A stretch of 64,000 nucleotides of DNA from Paenibacillus_E qinlingensis_A (GTDB taxonomy: Bacteria > Bacillota > Bacilli > Paenibacillales > NBRC-103111). The stretch spans positions 124,001-188,000 of the forward strand of contig NZ_JAVDSB010000002.1 in assembly GCF_031455095.1 (NCBI RefSeq), read 5' to 3'. Below the pieces are notes generated by a model that worked only from the letters and a program-made list of their open reading frames with translations, had not been told where the DNA came from and ran no database searches. Made by a program: the position numbers and the translations under genes. Each line of letters begins with the position of its first letter. Positions within the stretch are counted from its first letter, which is position 1. Shown here piece after piece: positions 1-8,649 of the stretch.

Positions 1-1
1 G

Positions 2-337
2 ATTGCCAGAACCAAATTCACACAAGAACACCCAGATCTCACTGTGCTGTTCCTCAAAACCTATGAGCAGGCTCGTAAATATTACTTAGACCATCAAGAT
101 GAAGTAGCGGATAGCTTTGTCAAAACACAAAAACTAGATAAACCAATTATTGAAACTGTGCTTAAAAACTCATTCCCATTGCTATCCCCTATCACGCCGG
201 AATTCGCCAAAGCTCATCAGGAGCAAGCTGATTTCCTTTTTGCCCAAGGAGCTATTAATAAAAAATTAGACACTTCCCAAGTGTTGGAAAGTAAATTCGT
301 GGAACAAGCGCTGAAGGAATTAAGCGCCCAGAAGTAA
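2..337 (+). CDS. Sulfonate/nitrate-type ABC transporter substrate-binding protein, C-terminal part
   Basis: The reading frame is open from the left edge, so only the last 111 or so residues are present and the true start lies outside the window. The visible part (e.g. FLKTYEQARKYYLDHQDEVA, then SFPLLSPITPEFAKAHQ and a C-terminal helix) has the helical pattern of SsuA/TauA/NitT-type periplasmic-binding proteins, which as lipoproteins outside the membrane capture organosulfur or related anions. The next gene is a flavin-dependent monooxygenase of the type that works on such substrates, which supports a sulfonate/organosulfur role. The assignment rests on a short C-terminal piece, so substrate is uncertain. 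Confidence 0.6.
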   Translation: MARTKFTQEHPDLTVLFLKTYEQARKYYLDHQDEVADSFVKTQKLDKPIIETVLKNSFPLLSPITPEFAKAHQEQADFLFAQGAINKKLDTSQVLESKFVEQALKELSAQK

Positions 338-431
338 TGCAACGCCCAGTGTGCCGGTAAGGCACGCTGGGCTATTCGAACCCATTCGAACCCATTCAAC
401 CCCATACATACCCAAGAAGGAGAAGATAATA

Positions 432-1778
432 ATGACAGAAACCAAACGACAAATGCGACTTGGCGCATTTCTTAGTGGAGCAGGACATCATCTGGCCGCA
501 TGGCGGTATCCAGGCGCTAATGTGCAAGGAATTCTAGACTTCCAACACTATAAATACTTGGCACAGTTGGCTGAACGCGGGAAGTTTGATATGATTTTTT
601 TCGCTGATATTCTAGCCGTCTCCGAGAATTTCGATACAGCCATCTCACGTATGGCCGCTATTCGACCTGAGCCCATCACCTTGTTATCTGCCCTTTCCGT
701 AGTAACTGAACACATTGGCTTGACGGGCACTTTGTCCTCTACATTCAGTGAGCCCTATAACGTTGCGCGACAATTCGCGATGTTGGATCATTTGAGTAAT
801 GGACGCGCTGCTTGGAATGTCGTTACAACGTCTAATCAGGGAGCGGCGGGTAACTTCGGTGAATCACCGCATTTGGATCATCATCTGCGCTATGAACGGG
901 CCAAAGAATATCTCGACGTCGTATCCAAGCTATGGGATAGCTGGGAAGATGACGCGCTAATACTCGACAAAGAGAACGGCTTATTCGCCGATAAAGACAA
1001 AGTGCATGCAGCCAATCACCATGGCACCTGGTTTTCCGTGAGAGGTCCGCTGAATATGCCGCGTTCACCGCAAGGTCGCCCTGTCGTCATTCAAGCGGGC
1101 TCCTCAGCGGATGGCAGGGATTTTGCAGCGCAGACTGCCGAAGTTATTTTCACGGCCTGGCAAACGTTGGAAGAAGCGCGAGCTTTTTATCAAGATGTGA
1201 AAAGTCGGGCTGTTACGTACGGACGATCTGAAGGCGACCTTCTCATCTTGCCTGGCGTTCTTCCAATCATCGGCGAGACCGATGACGAAGCACTTCGGAA
1301 ATATGAGCATTTCCAAAGCCTCATCCATCCGGAAGCAGCCATAACGCTGCTCTCTGGCATGATCGGCCACGATCTCACCTCCTATGATTCGAATGCACCC
1401 TTTCCCGATCTTCCCGATATCTCCAATGGAGTGAAGGGCAGGCTGCATTTAATCCAAGATATTGCCAAACGAGATCAACTTAGTATCCTAGAAGTTAGCC
1501 GTAGAATTGCTGGTGCTCGGGGACACTGGACGATCTTTGGCACCCCTTCCTCCATTGCTGATCAGCTTGAATCATGGTTTGTCGGGGGAGGCTGCGACGG
1601 CTTTAATATTATGGCTCCTTATTTCCCAGGGGGGCTTGAAGAGTTTGTCGATCTCGTGCTGCCTGAATTAAGGAAGCGCGGTCTGTTCCGCAACGAGTAC
1701 GAGGGCACAACCCTTCGCGAGAATCTCGGCTTATCGAGGCCGGCGAATCGATATGCGAAAGAAGTGACGCCTATTTAA
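432..1778 (+). CDS. LLM-class FMNH2-dependent monooxygenase (NtaA/SnaA/DszA family)
   Basis: A 448-residue cytoplasmic protein, the usual length for this family. The N-terminus reads MRLGAFLSGAGHHLAAWR, followed by FDMIFFADILAV, TGTLSSTFSEPYNVARQF and SNGRAAWNVVTT; the middle has QAGSSADGRDFAAQTAEVIF. These are hallmark stretches of the two-component monooxygenases that use reduced flavin made by a separate reductase to oxidise substrates such as nitrilotriacetate, dibenzothiophene sulfone or alkanesulfonates. ATG 432 was chosen because AAGAAGGAGAAG lies just upstream; a longer frame back to 351 has no ribosome site. It follows a sulfonate-type binding protein by 94 bases, so organosulfur use is a reasonable inference. 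No flavin reductase is visible here. Confidence 0.85.
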   Translation: MTETKRQMRLGAFLSGAGHHLAAWRYPGANVQGILDFQHYKYLAQLAERGKFDMIFFADILAVSENFDTAISRMAAIRPEPITLLSALSVVTEHIGLTGTLSSTFSEPYNVARQFAMLDHLSNGRAAWNVVTTSNQGAAGNFGESPHLDHHLRYERAKEYLDVVSKLWDSWEDDALILDKENGLFADKDKVHAANHHGTWFSVRGPLNMPRSPQGRPVVIQAGSSADGRDFAAQTAEVIFTAWQTLEEARAFYQDVKSRAVTYGRSEGDLLILPGVLPIIGETDDEALRKYEHFQSLIHPEAAITLLSGMIGHDLTSYDSNAPFPDLPDISNGVKGRLHLIQDIAKRDQLSILEVSRRIAGARGHWTIFGTPSSIADQLESWFVGGGCDGFNIMAPYFPGGLEEFVDLVLPELRKRGLFRNEYEGTTLRENLGLSRPANRYAKEVTPI

Positions 1779-1781
1779 AGA

Positions 1782-1818
1782 AAGAAGCCATCTTCCCGCT
1801 CAGGGGAAATGGCTTCTT
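1782..1818 (+). terminator. Rho-independent terminator after the monooxygenase
   Basis: Inverted repeat GAAGCCAT (1784-1791) and ATGGCTTC (1809-1816), with an inner TTCCC/GGGGA pairing, followed by a T-rich run (TTCTTATTTCTT). It starts four bases after the stop codon. Confidence 0.85.
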
Positions 1819-1889
1819 CTTATTTCTTAACAGCTATTGCCGACGCCACCGCGACTACGCAGCCTTTTGGGGACGAGTCTACTCATGTT

Positions 1890-2080
1890 ATATCTAAAAA
1901 GATGCGATTATACATCCTTTTAGCTAGTTTCCCCTTTAAAATCGCAAATTGATGCAAATACGCATCTTTATTTACCTTATTTATCCATTTATGATCAAAC
2001 TCCATTAAAAACCTGCATTTTCGCAGTTTTTCTCCTATTTCACGAAAAATCTCCACAAAAAGATGTATATTTGCAGTTAT
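1890..2080. repeat. Intergenic palindromic repeat cluster (AACTGCA...CATCT family)
   Basis: The 308-base gap between the monooxygenase and the YhhN-like gene holds no ORF. It contains several AT-rich inverted units: AAAGATGCGATTATACATCC (from about 1898), TGCAAATACGCATCTTT (about 1953-1969), CCTGCATTTTCGCAG (about 2012-2026), and AAAGATGTATATTTGCAGTT (about 2059-2078). The last is almost the reverse complement of the second (15 of 17 bases). Read on the minus strand the last unit is AACTGCAAATATACATCTTT, which matches the AACTGTA...CATCTA units at 38304-38492. Function is unknown. Confidence 0.6.
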
Positions 2081-2087
2081 AGAGAGC

Positions 2088-2744
2088 TTAATTCCCTACG
2101 CTCGTCCTAACCCGTGACGACTTCCCTAGGCTATACGCTAAGAGGAATTGAGCCGCATAATAGGACGTCATAATCAACGGACCTGAGTAGGTGACATCGG
2201 AGATAAACATGTTCCACGAGAGAATCGAATCGGATACGACGAAGAGCAGACTTCCGAGGATCGCCCATGGATGTCCGGTCATGATCGCTGAGAATGCCAT
2301 GAAAGAAATGACAATTAAATAGAGAAGTACCGGGACAATCAAGCCCTCTTTTCCATCGCTAACTAAAGCATGAAGAAGTTCTCGTCCCATAATTAGACCA
2401 TACAGCGTGAGTGGAATAATCACTGCAAAGCGCAGCTTCGAGAAACTCCACCTTTGTAGGAAGCTTGCCGTATAGAACAAATGTCCAATGAGAAAAGCCG
2501 AAAGACCGATAACGAACATACTTAATAGGCCGTCACCCAACATGCAAAAAAACAATCCTATGAGGATGTACATGTGGTAACGCTGTCTTTGAATGGGTAT
2601 TTGCAGATACGCATACCACATAATAAGCCACATGGGAATAAGCTTAAACAGGAGTTTAACTGCGGTTGGATCGGATGGAATGAAGAATATGTAAAGCAAG
2701 CTCATCCCAACAATGCACACTGGTAACCCGATTTTTTTCATCAT
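2088..2744 (-). CDS. YhhN/TMEM86-like membrane protein (lysoplasmalogenase family)
   Basis: About 218 residues, almost entirely hydrophobic with roughly seven to eight membrane segments. The order LLFKLIPMWLIMWYAY, then LIGLFFCMLGDGLLS, then FLIGHLFYTASF matches the conserved K-x-IPM, GD and GH-x-x-Y motifs of YhhN/TMEM86 proteins, which in animals hydrolyse lysoplasmalogens; the acidic residue in the GD motif is present. The bacterial role is not established. ATG 2744 (or 2741) follows TAGGGGATT at correct spacing; the frame extends to a TTG at 2759 without support. Single-gene unit, divergent from the glycosyltransferase at 2962. Confidence 0.75.
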   Translation of the reverse strand: MMKKIGLPVCIVGMSLLYIFFIPSDPTAVKLLFKLIPMWLIMWYAYLQIPIQRQRYHMYILIGLFFCMLGDGLLSMFVIGLSAFLIGHLFYTASFLQRWSFSKLRFAVIIPLTLYGLIMGRELLHALVSDGKEGLIVPVLLYLIVISFMAFSAIMTGHPWAILGSLLFVVSDSILSWNMFISDVTYSGPLIMTSYYAAQFLLAYSLGKSSRVRTSVGN

Positions 2745-2961
2745 ATAATCCCCTAACAAGTCATGTTACACACTCTATTCGACAACCTTCCTTACAATCC
2801 TTTGCAGTTCATCTATTGGCGTTATCCACACGCAAAAACGTACATGTAGTTATCCGTCCATTCAGGGCTAGAACTGTTTGAATATACTAAATTTGATTAT
2901 CGGAACGGGATTGTAACTTTGCTGCTGAATCGTTTCGAATACTGCAACAAGGAGGTCATCT

Positions 2962-3939
2962 ATGAAAAAAGTTCTCCTGCTAGCACCTAGGAAGGCCCCC
3001 CAACCGAGCCGGAAAAGTAAAATATTTAAAAGTAGCCGCAGTAAAACGGTCACCAACAGGAAACGACCGCGGAGAAGCGTACCTTTGCGCAAAACGGGGC
3101 TGCGACTCGTCAAAAAACGCATACCGAGAAGAGCATCTGTCCGATCGACTCGTCTGGTGAAGCGACTGCGTCGACCTATCATTAACATTCCACTAGCGCC
3201 TGAACCGGTGGGGGTACCACACCCGCCCTTAATCGAACCCAGGCCAACGCTATCTGTCATCGTACCACTCTTGAATGAGGAACCCGTTCTCCCCTTGTTT
3301 CTCGAAAGCGTTGCTTCCTATGCGGATGAAATTCTAATCATGCTCGCAGGTAGCAGCGATGCCAATGTAAGCATCCTGAATGCTTGGAAAAACCGTGCTA
3401 ACATTCGGATGTTCCATCATAAGCCGTCTGGTCTCCCCGCGGACGATTGGAACGAGTCTGCCGCAAGGAATTTCCTCCTCGATCAAGCCGTAGGGGATTG
3501 GATCATGGCAATCGATGTACATGAAATCATGGACGATGGCTTCCATGAGGCATTGCCTGCGCTCATGGCCCAGAAGGATGCAGATACCGTCGCATTCCCG
3601 AGGGTACAATTCTGGACGAATCCCGATACGATTCGAATACGTGCAGCAAATGACAGCCACGCGTCTGGGGATAGATACCTCATGTGGCGCAATCACATTG
3701 GCATACGTTACGACGACGCTAAGAAGGATAGTAAACTCCAGCTGTATGGACGCTACATGTGGGAACTACCCAGTCGGTTTGAGCCTATTTCTGTCTTTCA
3801 ATACACGGACGCCTTCAGTTCCCAATCCAAATTACGACTTGAACCTGGCGTGTTGACGAAAGCTTTTACGGGGAAACATCCGTCTGTTATGGACAGATAC
3901 TTGGCTGAACGATGGAAAAAGCGGAACGTTAATGGTTAA
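2962..3939 (+). CDS. GT2-like glycosyltransferase with Lys/Arg-rich N-terminal tail
   Basis: 325 residues. The first 75 or so are extremely basic (for example SKIFKSSRSKTVTNRKRPRR and LVKRLRRP), then a GT-A domain starts with LSVIVPLLNEEPVLPLFLES. The metal-binding position reads MAIDVHEIMDD, where most relatives have D-x-D-E, so the second Asp appears replaced by His. It lacks a signal peptide and membrane spans and should be cytoplasmic. AAGGAGG sits 5 bases before ATG 2962. It faces the 702-residue glycosyltransferase and shares a bidirectional terminator with it; both lie beside heptose-nucleotide genes. Acceptor unknown; the shared basic tail suggests a common partner surface. Confidence 0.75.
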   Translation: MKKVLLLAPRKAPQPSRKSKIFKSSRSKTVTNRKRPRRSVPLRKTGLRLVKKRIPRRASVRSTRLVKRLRRPIINIPLAPEPVGVPHPPLIEPRPTLSVIVPLLNEEPVLPLFLESVASYADEILIMLAGSSDANVSILNAWKNRANIRMFHHKPSGLPADDWNESAARNFLLDQAVGDWIMAIDVHEIMDDGFHEALPALMAQKDADTVAFPRVQFWTNPDTIRIRAANDSHASGDRYLMWRNHIGIRYDDAKKDSKLQLYGRYMWELPSRFEPISVFQYTDAFSSQSKLRLEPGVLTKAFTGKHPSVMDRYLAERWKKRNVNG

Positions 3940-3966
3940 ACGTCAACACTACTCGCAACTAAAAAA

Positions 3967-3994
3967 GTGACTGAAAGTGGAAGCTTTCAGTCAC
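3967..3994. terminator. Bidirectional terminator between convergent glycosyltransferases
   Basis: Stem GTGACTGAAAG / CTTTCAGTCAC with a 6-base loop, flanked by A6 on the left and T5 on the right, so it can serve both convergent genes. Confidence 0.9.
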
Positions 3995-4012
3995 TTTTTC
4001 TCATCTATCGCG

Positions 4013-6121
4013 CTATAAAGCTGATTGGATAGACGCCAAAGCTTTTGATTTGGAAAAGTACATTTCCACATACTGCTTACTTTGCTCCGCCTTCTGGTCT
4101 AGTAAACGGTTATCATGATATAACCGAATGATTTCCGAAGCGAATGCCTGAGGCGTATTCTTAGGTTCAATCGTTGGGCTTATATTTTGCAATCCTTCGA
4201 TCCCTGTACTGGTTGCAACCAACGGCATCTGATGGCACATGGCTTCCACCGTTTTGCCTTTCACACCTGCGCCGTAACGTAACGGGATGACAGCCATCTT
4301 CGTCGTACTATACAGCTCCCGAAGCTCTTGATCGGAGACGAAACCCTTGACAATGACCCGATCGGATTGTAAACCAAGCACCTCTGGCGGAGGATTAGAG
4401 CCAGCGATGAACAGCTGTATGCCAGGAATAGCTTGCACCACAATAGGCAAGATTTCGCGACAGAACCATACAATCCCATCGGTATTCGGACTGTGGCTGA
4501 AACCGCCAATAAAGAGCAGACCACTGCGTTGTTCCCAAGTTTTATCTCTTGGTATCGTTTGCTCAAAAAAATAAGCTGGGAGCAATGTCGCTTTTTTATG
4601 GGGAAAATGTCCATCGATAATGCGTTTCTCGGATTCGCTGCAGGTTAAGACGATATCCGCTTTGGCAAACATGTCGAACTCCAGACTTTTATAGTAATTG
4701 GAAGAAAGAAGCAGTTCGCGATTATTCTCCAATCCGAACCGTTTCAACTCACGGACGTAATGCAAGTCGTGGCCATAATACAAAATTTTAGCACGGGTAT
4801 GCGCTTTGATGAGATCGATATACTTATGAGAAATGTTAGGCCGGTTCAACAGAACATAATCCAAGTAATCCTTGTGCTGAAGAATCCATTGTTCGTAATA
4901 GTTGTGATTCTGCGGTCCGTGTATAATCTCAATGCCAAGTTGTTCGAGCTCAGAGCTATAAGGTTCCGGCTTAACGAAGTTATCTGGCATAAACTTTACA
5001 TTAAAGCCCATGTCCACAAATAGTTTCAAATACATATACGTTGTTCGACTACCCGCATCTTTGTCATAACTTGGAACGCCGTAATCAATAATGACAATGG
5101 TCTTTTTATCCTTGGAGCGTTCCCTTGACCAATAGAGATGTTCACCGACAGGAAGATGATGTCGTTGGAGGACTTCTGCCCATTTCTCTTTGAATTTCTG
5201 GTGATTAATGACCTGATACTGCTTAACGCCAGTTTTGACGTCTGTCCCATGGGATACACCCTCGTAGTGCACAACAACCGATTTGGGTTGATAAACGACT
5301 TTGAATCCAAGTTGTCTTACTTTGAATGCTATATCTACATCCTCCGAGTATGCGGGTGCAAACCGTTCATCAAAGCCGCCTACATGCTGCCAGATATCTT
5401 TACGAATCATGAGCGATGCCCCGGAGATATAATCCACTTCTTTGACATAGTTGTATTCATGTTTGTCCGGACTATCCAATCGACCGTAATTCCATGCATA
5501 GCCGCTATTAAAGACAATACCACCGGCTTCCTGGAGTTTTCCGTCGGGATAGATCAATTTAGATCCAATGATCCCAATGGTTGCGTCTTTTTCAGCTGAT
5601 ACAACTAAATGCGCCAACCAACCTGGTGTCACTTTGGTATCGTTATTTAAAAACAAAACATACTTTCCTTTGGATACGGCTGCCCCATGATTGCAGTTCC
5701 GCAGAAACCCCCTCTTCACTTGATTGCGGATGACTGTGATTGGGTTAACGAACTGTCCGATTCGGGCAGTCAGATCATTAGAAAGATCATCCACCACAAT
5801 GATTTCATAAGGGATGTCATGGGTGTGTTCCACAATGGATACCAAACAACGATAGGTATAATCCCATTTGTTGTAAACCGGGATAATAATGCTGACTAGC
5901 GGATGTTCCCAAACCGGTACCGTCAGCTTACCAATGGGGGGCACTCCTCTGTGAATCCGTCGTCGTTTCAATCTTAGCGAACGTCTGCGTTTCATTACCA
6001 TCGTAAGAGACCGTTTATTCCGCTTCTTCCAACGGGCATGTACGTTTTTTCCACGTTTAAGTATGAATCGCCGTCTTGCTGTTGTTCGTCTCCGCTTCTT
6101 ACTCCGAGCCTTCAGCTTCAC
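4013..6121 (-). CDS. Two-domain glycosyltransferase (GT2 + GT4-like) with Lys/Arg-rich N-terminal tail
   Basis: 702 residues. Residues 1-60 are a dense Lys/Arg tail (KARSKKRRRTTARRRF, KRRRSLRLKRRRIHRG). Residues about 72-310 form a GT2 domain: VSIIIPVYNKWDYTYRCL, FLNNDTKVTPGWLAHL, and YSEDVDIAFKVRQLGFKVVY. Residues about 345-700 form a GT-B domain of GT4 type: LLFIGGFSHSPNTDGIVWF, then IPLRYGAGVKGKTVEAM. Two catalytic domains suggest it adds two sugars in succession. The start is GTG 6121 with GGGGGTG upstream. Divergent from the heptose operon (gap 206 bases) and convergent with the other basic-tailed transferase. Probably cytoplasmic; the acceptor could be a surface or spore polymer, which is inference. 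Confidence 0.85.
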   Translation of the reverse strand: MKLKARSKKRRRTTARRRFILKRGKNVHARWKKRNKRSLTMVMKRRRSLRLKRRRIHRGVPPIGKLTVPVWEHPLVSIIIPVYNKWDYTYRCLVSIVEHTHDIPYEIIVVDDLSNDLTARIGQFVNPITVIRNQVKRGFLRNCNHGAAVSKGKYVLFLNNDTKVTPGWLAHLVVSAEKDATIGIIGSKLIYPDGKLQEAGGIVFNSGYAWNYGRLDSPDKHEYNYVKEVDYISGASLMIRKDIWQHVGGFDERFAPAYSEDVDIAFKVRQLGFKVVYQPKSVVVHYEGVSHGTDVKTGVKQYQVINHQKFKEKWAEVLQRHHLPVGEHLYWSRERSKDKKTIVIIDYGVPSYDKDAGSRTTYMYLKLFVDMGFNVKFMPDNFVKPEPYSSELEQLGIEIIHGPQNHNYYEQWILQHKDYLDYVLLNRPNISHKYIDLIKAHTRAKILYYGHDLHYVRELKRFGLENNRELLLSSNYYKSLEFDMFAKADIVLTCSESEKRIIDGHFPHKKATLLPAYFFEQTIPRDKTWEQRSGLLFIGGFSHSPNTDGIVWFCREILPIVVQAIPGIQLFIAGSNPPPEVLGLQSDRVIVKGFVSDQELRELYSTTKMAVIPLRYGAGVKGKTVEAMCHQMPLVATSTGIEGLQNISPTIEPKNTPQAFASEIIRLYHDNRLLDQKAEQSKQYVEMYFSKSKALASIQSAL

Positions 6122-6327
6122 CCTTACACCCCCGTGCCGGAAATCAATTTCACATAGCTATACTATTCCTTTGGCAAAAGGGATGAATGGGACAATCGTT
6201 TATTTTCAAAAAGCATACGATCATGGAATTTTTCACGTTGTACAATCCGTCCATACAAGTCGTCCTACGCGCACATATGCTGAATTGGTTACGCATATTT
6301 TGGACATCAAATGAACGGAGGAAGCAC

Positions 6328-7353
6328 ATGATTATTCGCTCAAAAGCCCCTTTACGGTTGGGACTAGCCGGAGGCGGTACGGATGTGTCGCCCTACTGCG
6401 ACCTATATGGAGGATGCGTACTCAATGCGACGATTGATTTGTACGCCTATTGTACGATTGAGGTCGTCGATGACGGTACCCTTACCTTTGTCGCTGCGGA
6501 TCTTAATGAGAACTTCCATTCTAACGCTCTTCCAGAGCTTGTGTTGGACGGCTGTTTGAGCTTGCATAAAGGCGTGTATAACCGGATTATCCGGCAGTTT
6601 ATGCCCAATCAACCGCTCTCTTTTCGGATGACCACTTATTCTGACGCTCCCGCCGGTTCTGGCCTCGGTTCCTCTTCCACCATGGTGGTCGCGATGCTGA
6701 AAGCTTTCGTAGAATGGCTTAATTTACCGCTTGGCGAGTATGAAATTGCTCAACTTGCTTATGAAATCGAGCGTGTCGATGTCGGCTGGGGCGGTGGAAG
6801 GCAGGATCAATATGCAGCCACTTTCGGCGGGTTTAACTTTATTGAGTTTTACGAAAACAATCGTGTTATTGTGAATCCGCTTCGGGTGAAAAACTGGATT
6901 ATCAGCGAATTGGAAAGTTCTATGATTGTATATTACACGGGAGCATCAAGGGAATCTTCCCGAATTATTGACGAACAAATTCGCAATACCATAGACCAAA
7001 ACCAGGCAGCTCTGAAAGCGACCCATATGGTGAAAGCCGAGGCTTTTGCCATCAAGGAATGTATTTTGAAGGGAGACATTACGAAGTTCGCTGAGCATTT
7101 GGGGAAATCCTGGATGGCCAAAAAGAAGATGGCAGCCTCGATCACGAACAACCGAATCGACTTCATCTATGAAACGGCGATCCAAGCAGGTGCCTTAGCA
7201 GGCAAGGTATCTGGCGCAGGTGGCGGCGGGTTCATGATGTTCATTGTAGACCCCGTCAAACGCATACAGGTCACCCATCGTTTGAACGAATTAGGAGGCA
7301 AGGTATATCAAGTCCATTTCACAAAAAACGGTACGCTTGGATGGAGGATATAA
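6328..7353 (+). CDS. hddA: D-glycero-alpha-D-manno-heptose 7-phosphate kinase (GHMP family)
   Basis: 341 residues, family-typical length. Motif 1 APLRLGLAGGGTDVSPY is at the N-terminus, the ATP-binding PAGSGLGSSSTMVVAML at about 106-122, and motif 3 GKVSGAGGGGFMMF at about 291-304. HddA phosphorylates heptose 7-phosphate at O-1 to give the 1,7-bisphosphate in the GDP-heptose route. GGAGG precedes ATG 6328; a longer frame from 6187 lacks a ribosome site. First gene of a tight operon hddA-gmhA-hddC-gmhB, whose four products complete the pathway and make the assignment firm. Confidence 0.9.
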   Translation: MIIRSKAPLRLGLAGGGTDVSPYCDLYGGCVLNATIDLYAYCTIEVVDDGTLTFVAADLNENFHSNALPELVLDGCLSLHKGVYNRIIRQFMPNQPLSFRMTTYSDAPAGSGLGSSSTMVVAMLKAFVEWLNLPLGEYEIAQLAYEIERVDVGWGGGRQDQYAATFGGFNFIEFYENNRVIVNPLRVKNWIISELESSMIVYYTGASRESSRIIDEQIRNTIDQNQAALKATHMVKAEAFAIKECILKGDITKFAEHLGKSWMAKKKMAASITNNRIDFIYETAIQAGALAGKVSGAGGGGFMMFIVDPVKRIQVTHRLNELGGKVYQVHFTKNGTLGWRI

Positions 7354-7355
7354 GT

Positions 7356-7940
7356 GTGAAGGCCTATATTACCAGCGAAATATTGCGAGCAATGGAAATT
7401 AAACGGGTGATGGCGTCGGATCGAGCTATACTCAATGTCATCGAACGCACAGCTAGAAAAATGATCGAGGTATACCGAAACGGAAATAAAATTATGATTG
7501 GCGGCAATGGCGGAAGTGCGGCAGATGCTCAGCATATTGCGGGGGAATTCGTCAGTCGGTTTTATTTCGATCGCCCTGGCTTGCCTTGCATCGCACTTAC
7601 CACAGATACCTCTGTGCTTACGGCAATTGGAAACGACTACGGATATGAACAGTTATTTGCTCGGCAAATTCAAGCGTGCGGCCGTTCTGGGGATTTATTT
7701 ATTGCCCTTTCAACTTCTGGAAACTCCCCCAATGTGATAAAAGGATTAGAGATGTGCCGTGCCATGGGGATTACTACCATCGGTTTCACTGGCGAAACGG
7801 GCGGACGTATGGCTGCATTATGTGATATGTGCATTTGTATCCCCTCCCACGAAACCCCGAGAATTCAAGAAGCGCATATCTTAGTTGGTCATATTTTGTG
7901 CGCGATTGTTGAAGAATCCCTATTTGGGAAGGGATTTTAA
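7356..7940 (+). CDS. gmhA: Sedoheptulose 7-phosphate isomerase (SIS domain)
   Basis: 194 residues of one SIS domain. GGNGGSAADAQHIAGEFVSR at about residue 49 and ALSTSGNSPNVIKGL at about 117 are the GmhA signatures. It converts sedoheptulose 7-phosphate into D-glycero-D-manno-heptose 7-phosphate, the first step of the pathway. GTG 7356 is preferred over ATG 7341 because GGAGGA lies 8 bases before it and the hddA stop is immediately upstream. GmhA feeds the kinase made by the preceding gene. Confidence 0.92.
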   Translation: MKAYITSEILRAMEIKRVMASDRAILNVIERTARKMIEVYRNGNKIMIGGNGGSAADAQHIAGEFVSRFYFDRPGLPCIALTTDTSVLTAIGNDYGYEQLFARQIQACGRSGDLFIALSTSGNSPNVIKGLEMCRAMGITTIGFTGETGGRMAALCDMCICIPSHETPRIQEAHILVGHILCAIVEESLFGKGF

Positions 7941-7944
7941 GCCT

Positions 7945-8649
7945 ATGGAAGCTATTATTTTAGCTGGTGGACCCGGGACGCGATTGCGCAAGGTTATAAG
8001 GGATGTACCGAAACCGATGGCTCCTATTCAGGGCAGACCTTTCCTAAGTTACATTCTTGAACGCTTGGAGCTGCAAGGTGTTCGCAGAGTTGTACTCGCG
8101 GTAGGGTACAAACATGAAATCATACGCTCCTATTTCGGACACCGCTGGGGAGCCTTACAAATCGTTTATTCAATAGAAGAAGAACCTCTAGGAACCGGGG
8201 GTGCTTGCAAAAAGGCGATGGATCACATCTCCGACAAGCAAGTATTATTACTAAATGGAGACACGATGTTCCACGTCGATATCCCTCAGTTGGTGCAATA
8301 TCATCAAGACTCTGCTGCCGACTTAACGCTTTCACTCAAACCAATGAAGCAATTTGACCGATACGGTACCGTTACGCTAAGCTCAGACAATCGAGTCACA
8401 AGCTTCCAGGAGAAACAGATGTGCGAATCTGGTTTTATCAATGCTGGTGTCTACGTCGCTCGTGCCGACATATGGTGTCCATTTAAGGTGACTGCTCCTT
8501 TTTCGTTTGAGCAATTCCTGCAAAATCCTGGCGTGCATGCACTTAACATGTATGGCTTCCCTAGCGAAAGTTATTTTATCGATATTGGTATTCCGGCTGA
8601 CTATGAACTAGCGAAGAACAAGCTTGGCTCCAGAGGTGGCGACCAATGA
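7945..8649 (+). CDS. hddC: Heptose 1-phosphate guanylyltransferase (nucleotidyltransferase)
   Basis: 234 residues. The N-terminal IILAGGPGTRLRKVIRDVPK is the nucleotidyltransferase signature, and VLLLNGDTMFHVD at about residue 100 holds the metal-binding Asp. In this operon the likely reaction is GTP plus D-glycero-alpha-D-manno-heptose 1-phosphate to GDP-heptose. The GDP (not ADP) route is inferred from the GHMP-type kinase HddA, since the ADP route uses HldE. ATG 7945 lies 4 bases after the gmhA stop; the frame extends upstream inside gmhA. Overlaps gmhB by 4 bases (ATGA), suggesting translational coupling. Confidence 0.87.
   Translation: MEAIILAGGPGTRLRKVIRDVPKPMAPIQGRPFLSYILERLELQGVRRVVLAVGYKHEIIRSYFGHRWGALQIVYSIEEEPLGTGGACKKAMDHISDKQVLLLNGDTMFHVDIPQLVQYHQDSAADLTLSLKPMKQFDRYGTVTLSSDNRVTSFQEKQMCESGFINAGVYVARADIWCPFKVTAPFSFEQFLQNPGVHALNMYGFPSESYFIDIGIPADYELAKNKLGSRGGDQ

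Noticed and set aside
2868..3260. 130-residue minus-strand ORF opposite the first basic-tailed glycosyltransferase
   Set aside because: Overlaps the basic tail coding region, has low-complexity Arg/Leu content and no ribosome site; a shadow of the real gene.
6122..6327. Sporulation sigma-E/K promoters in the glycosylation island
   Set aside because: CATACGAT-like -10 words occur, but no matching -35 at proper spacing; the AT-rich gap makes chance matches likely.
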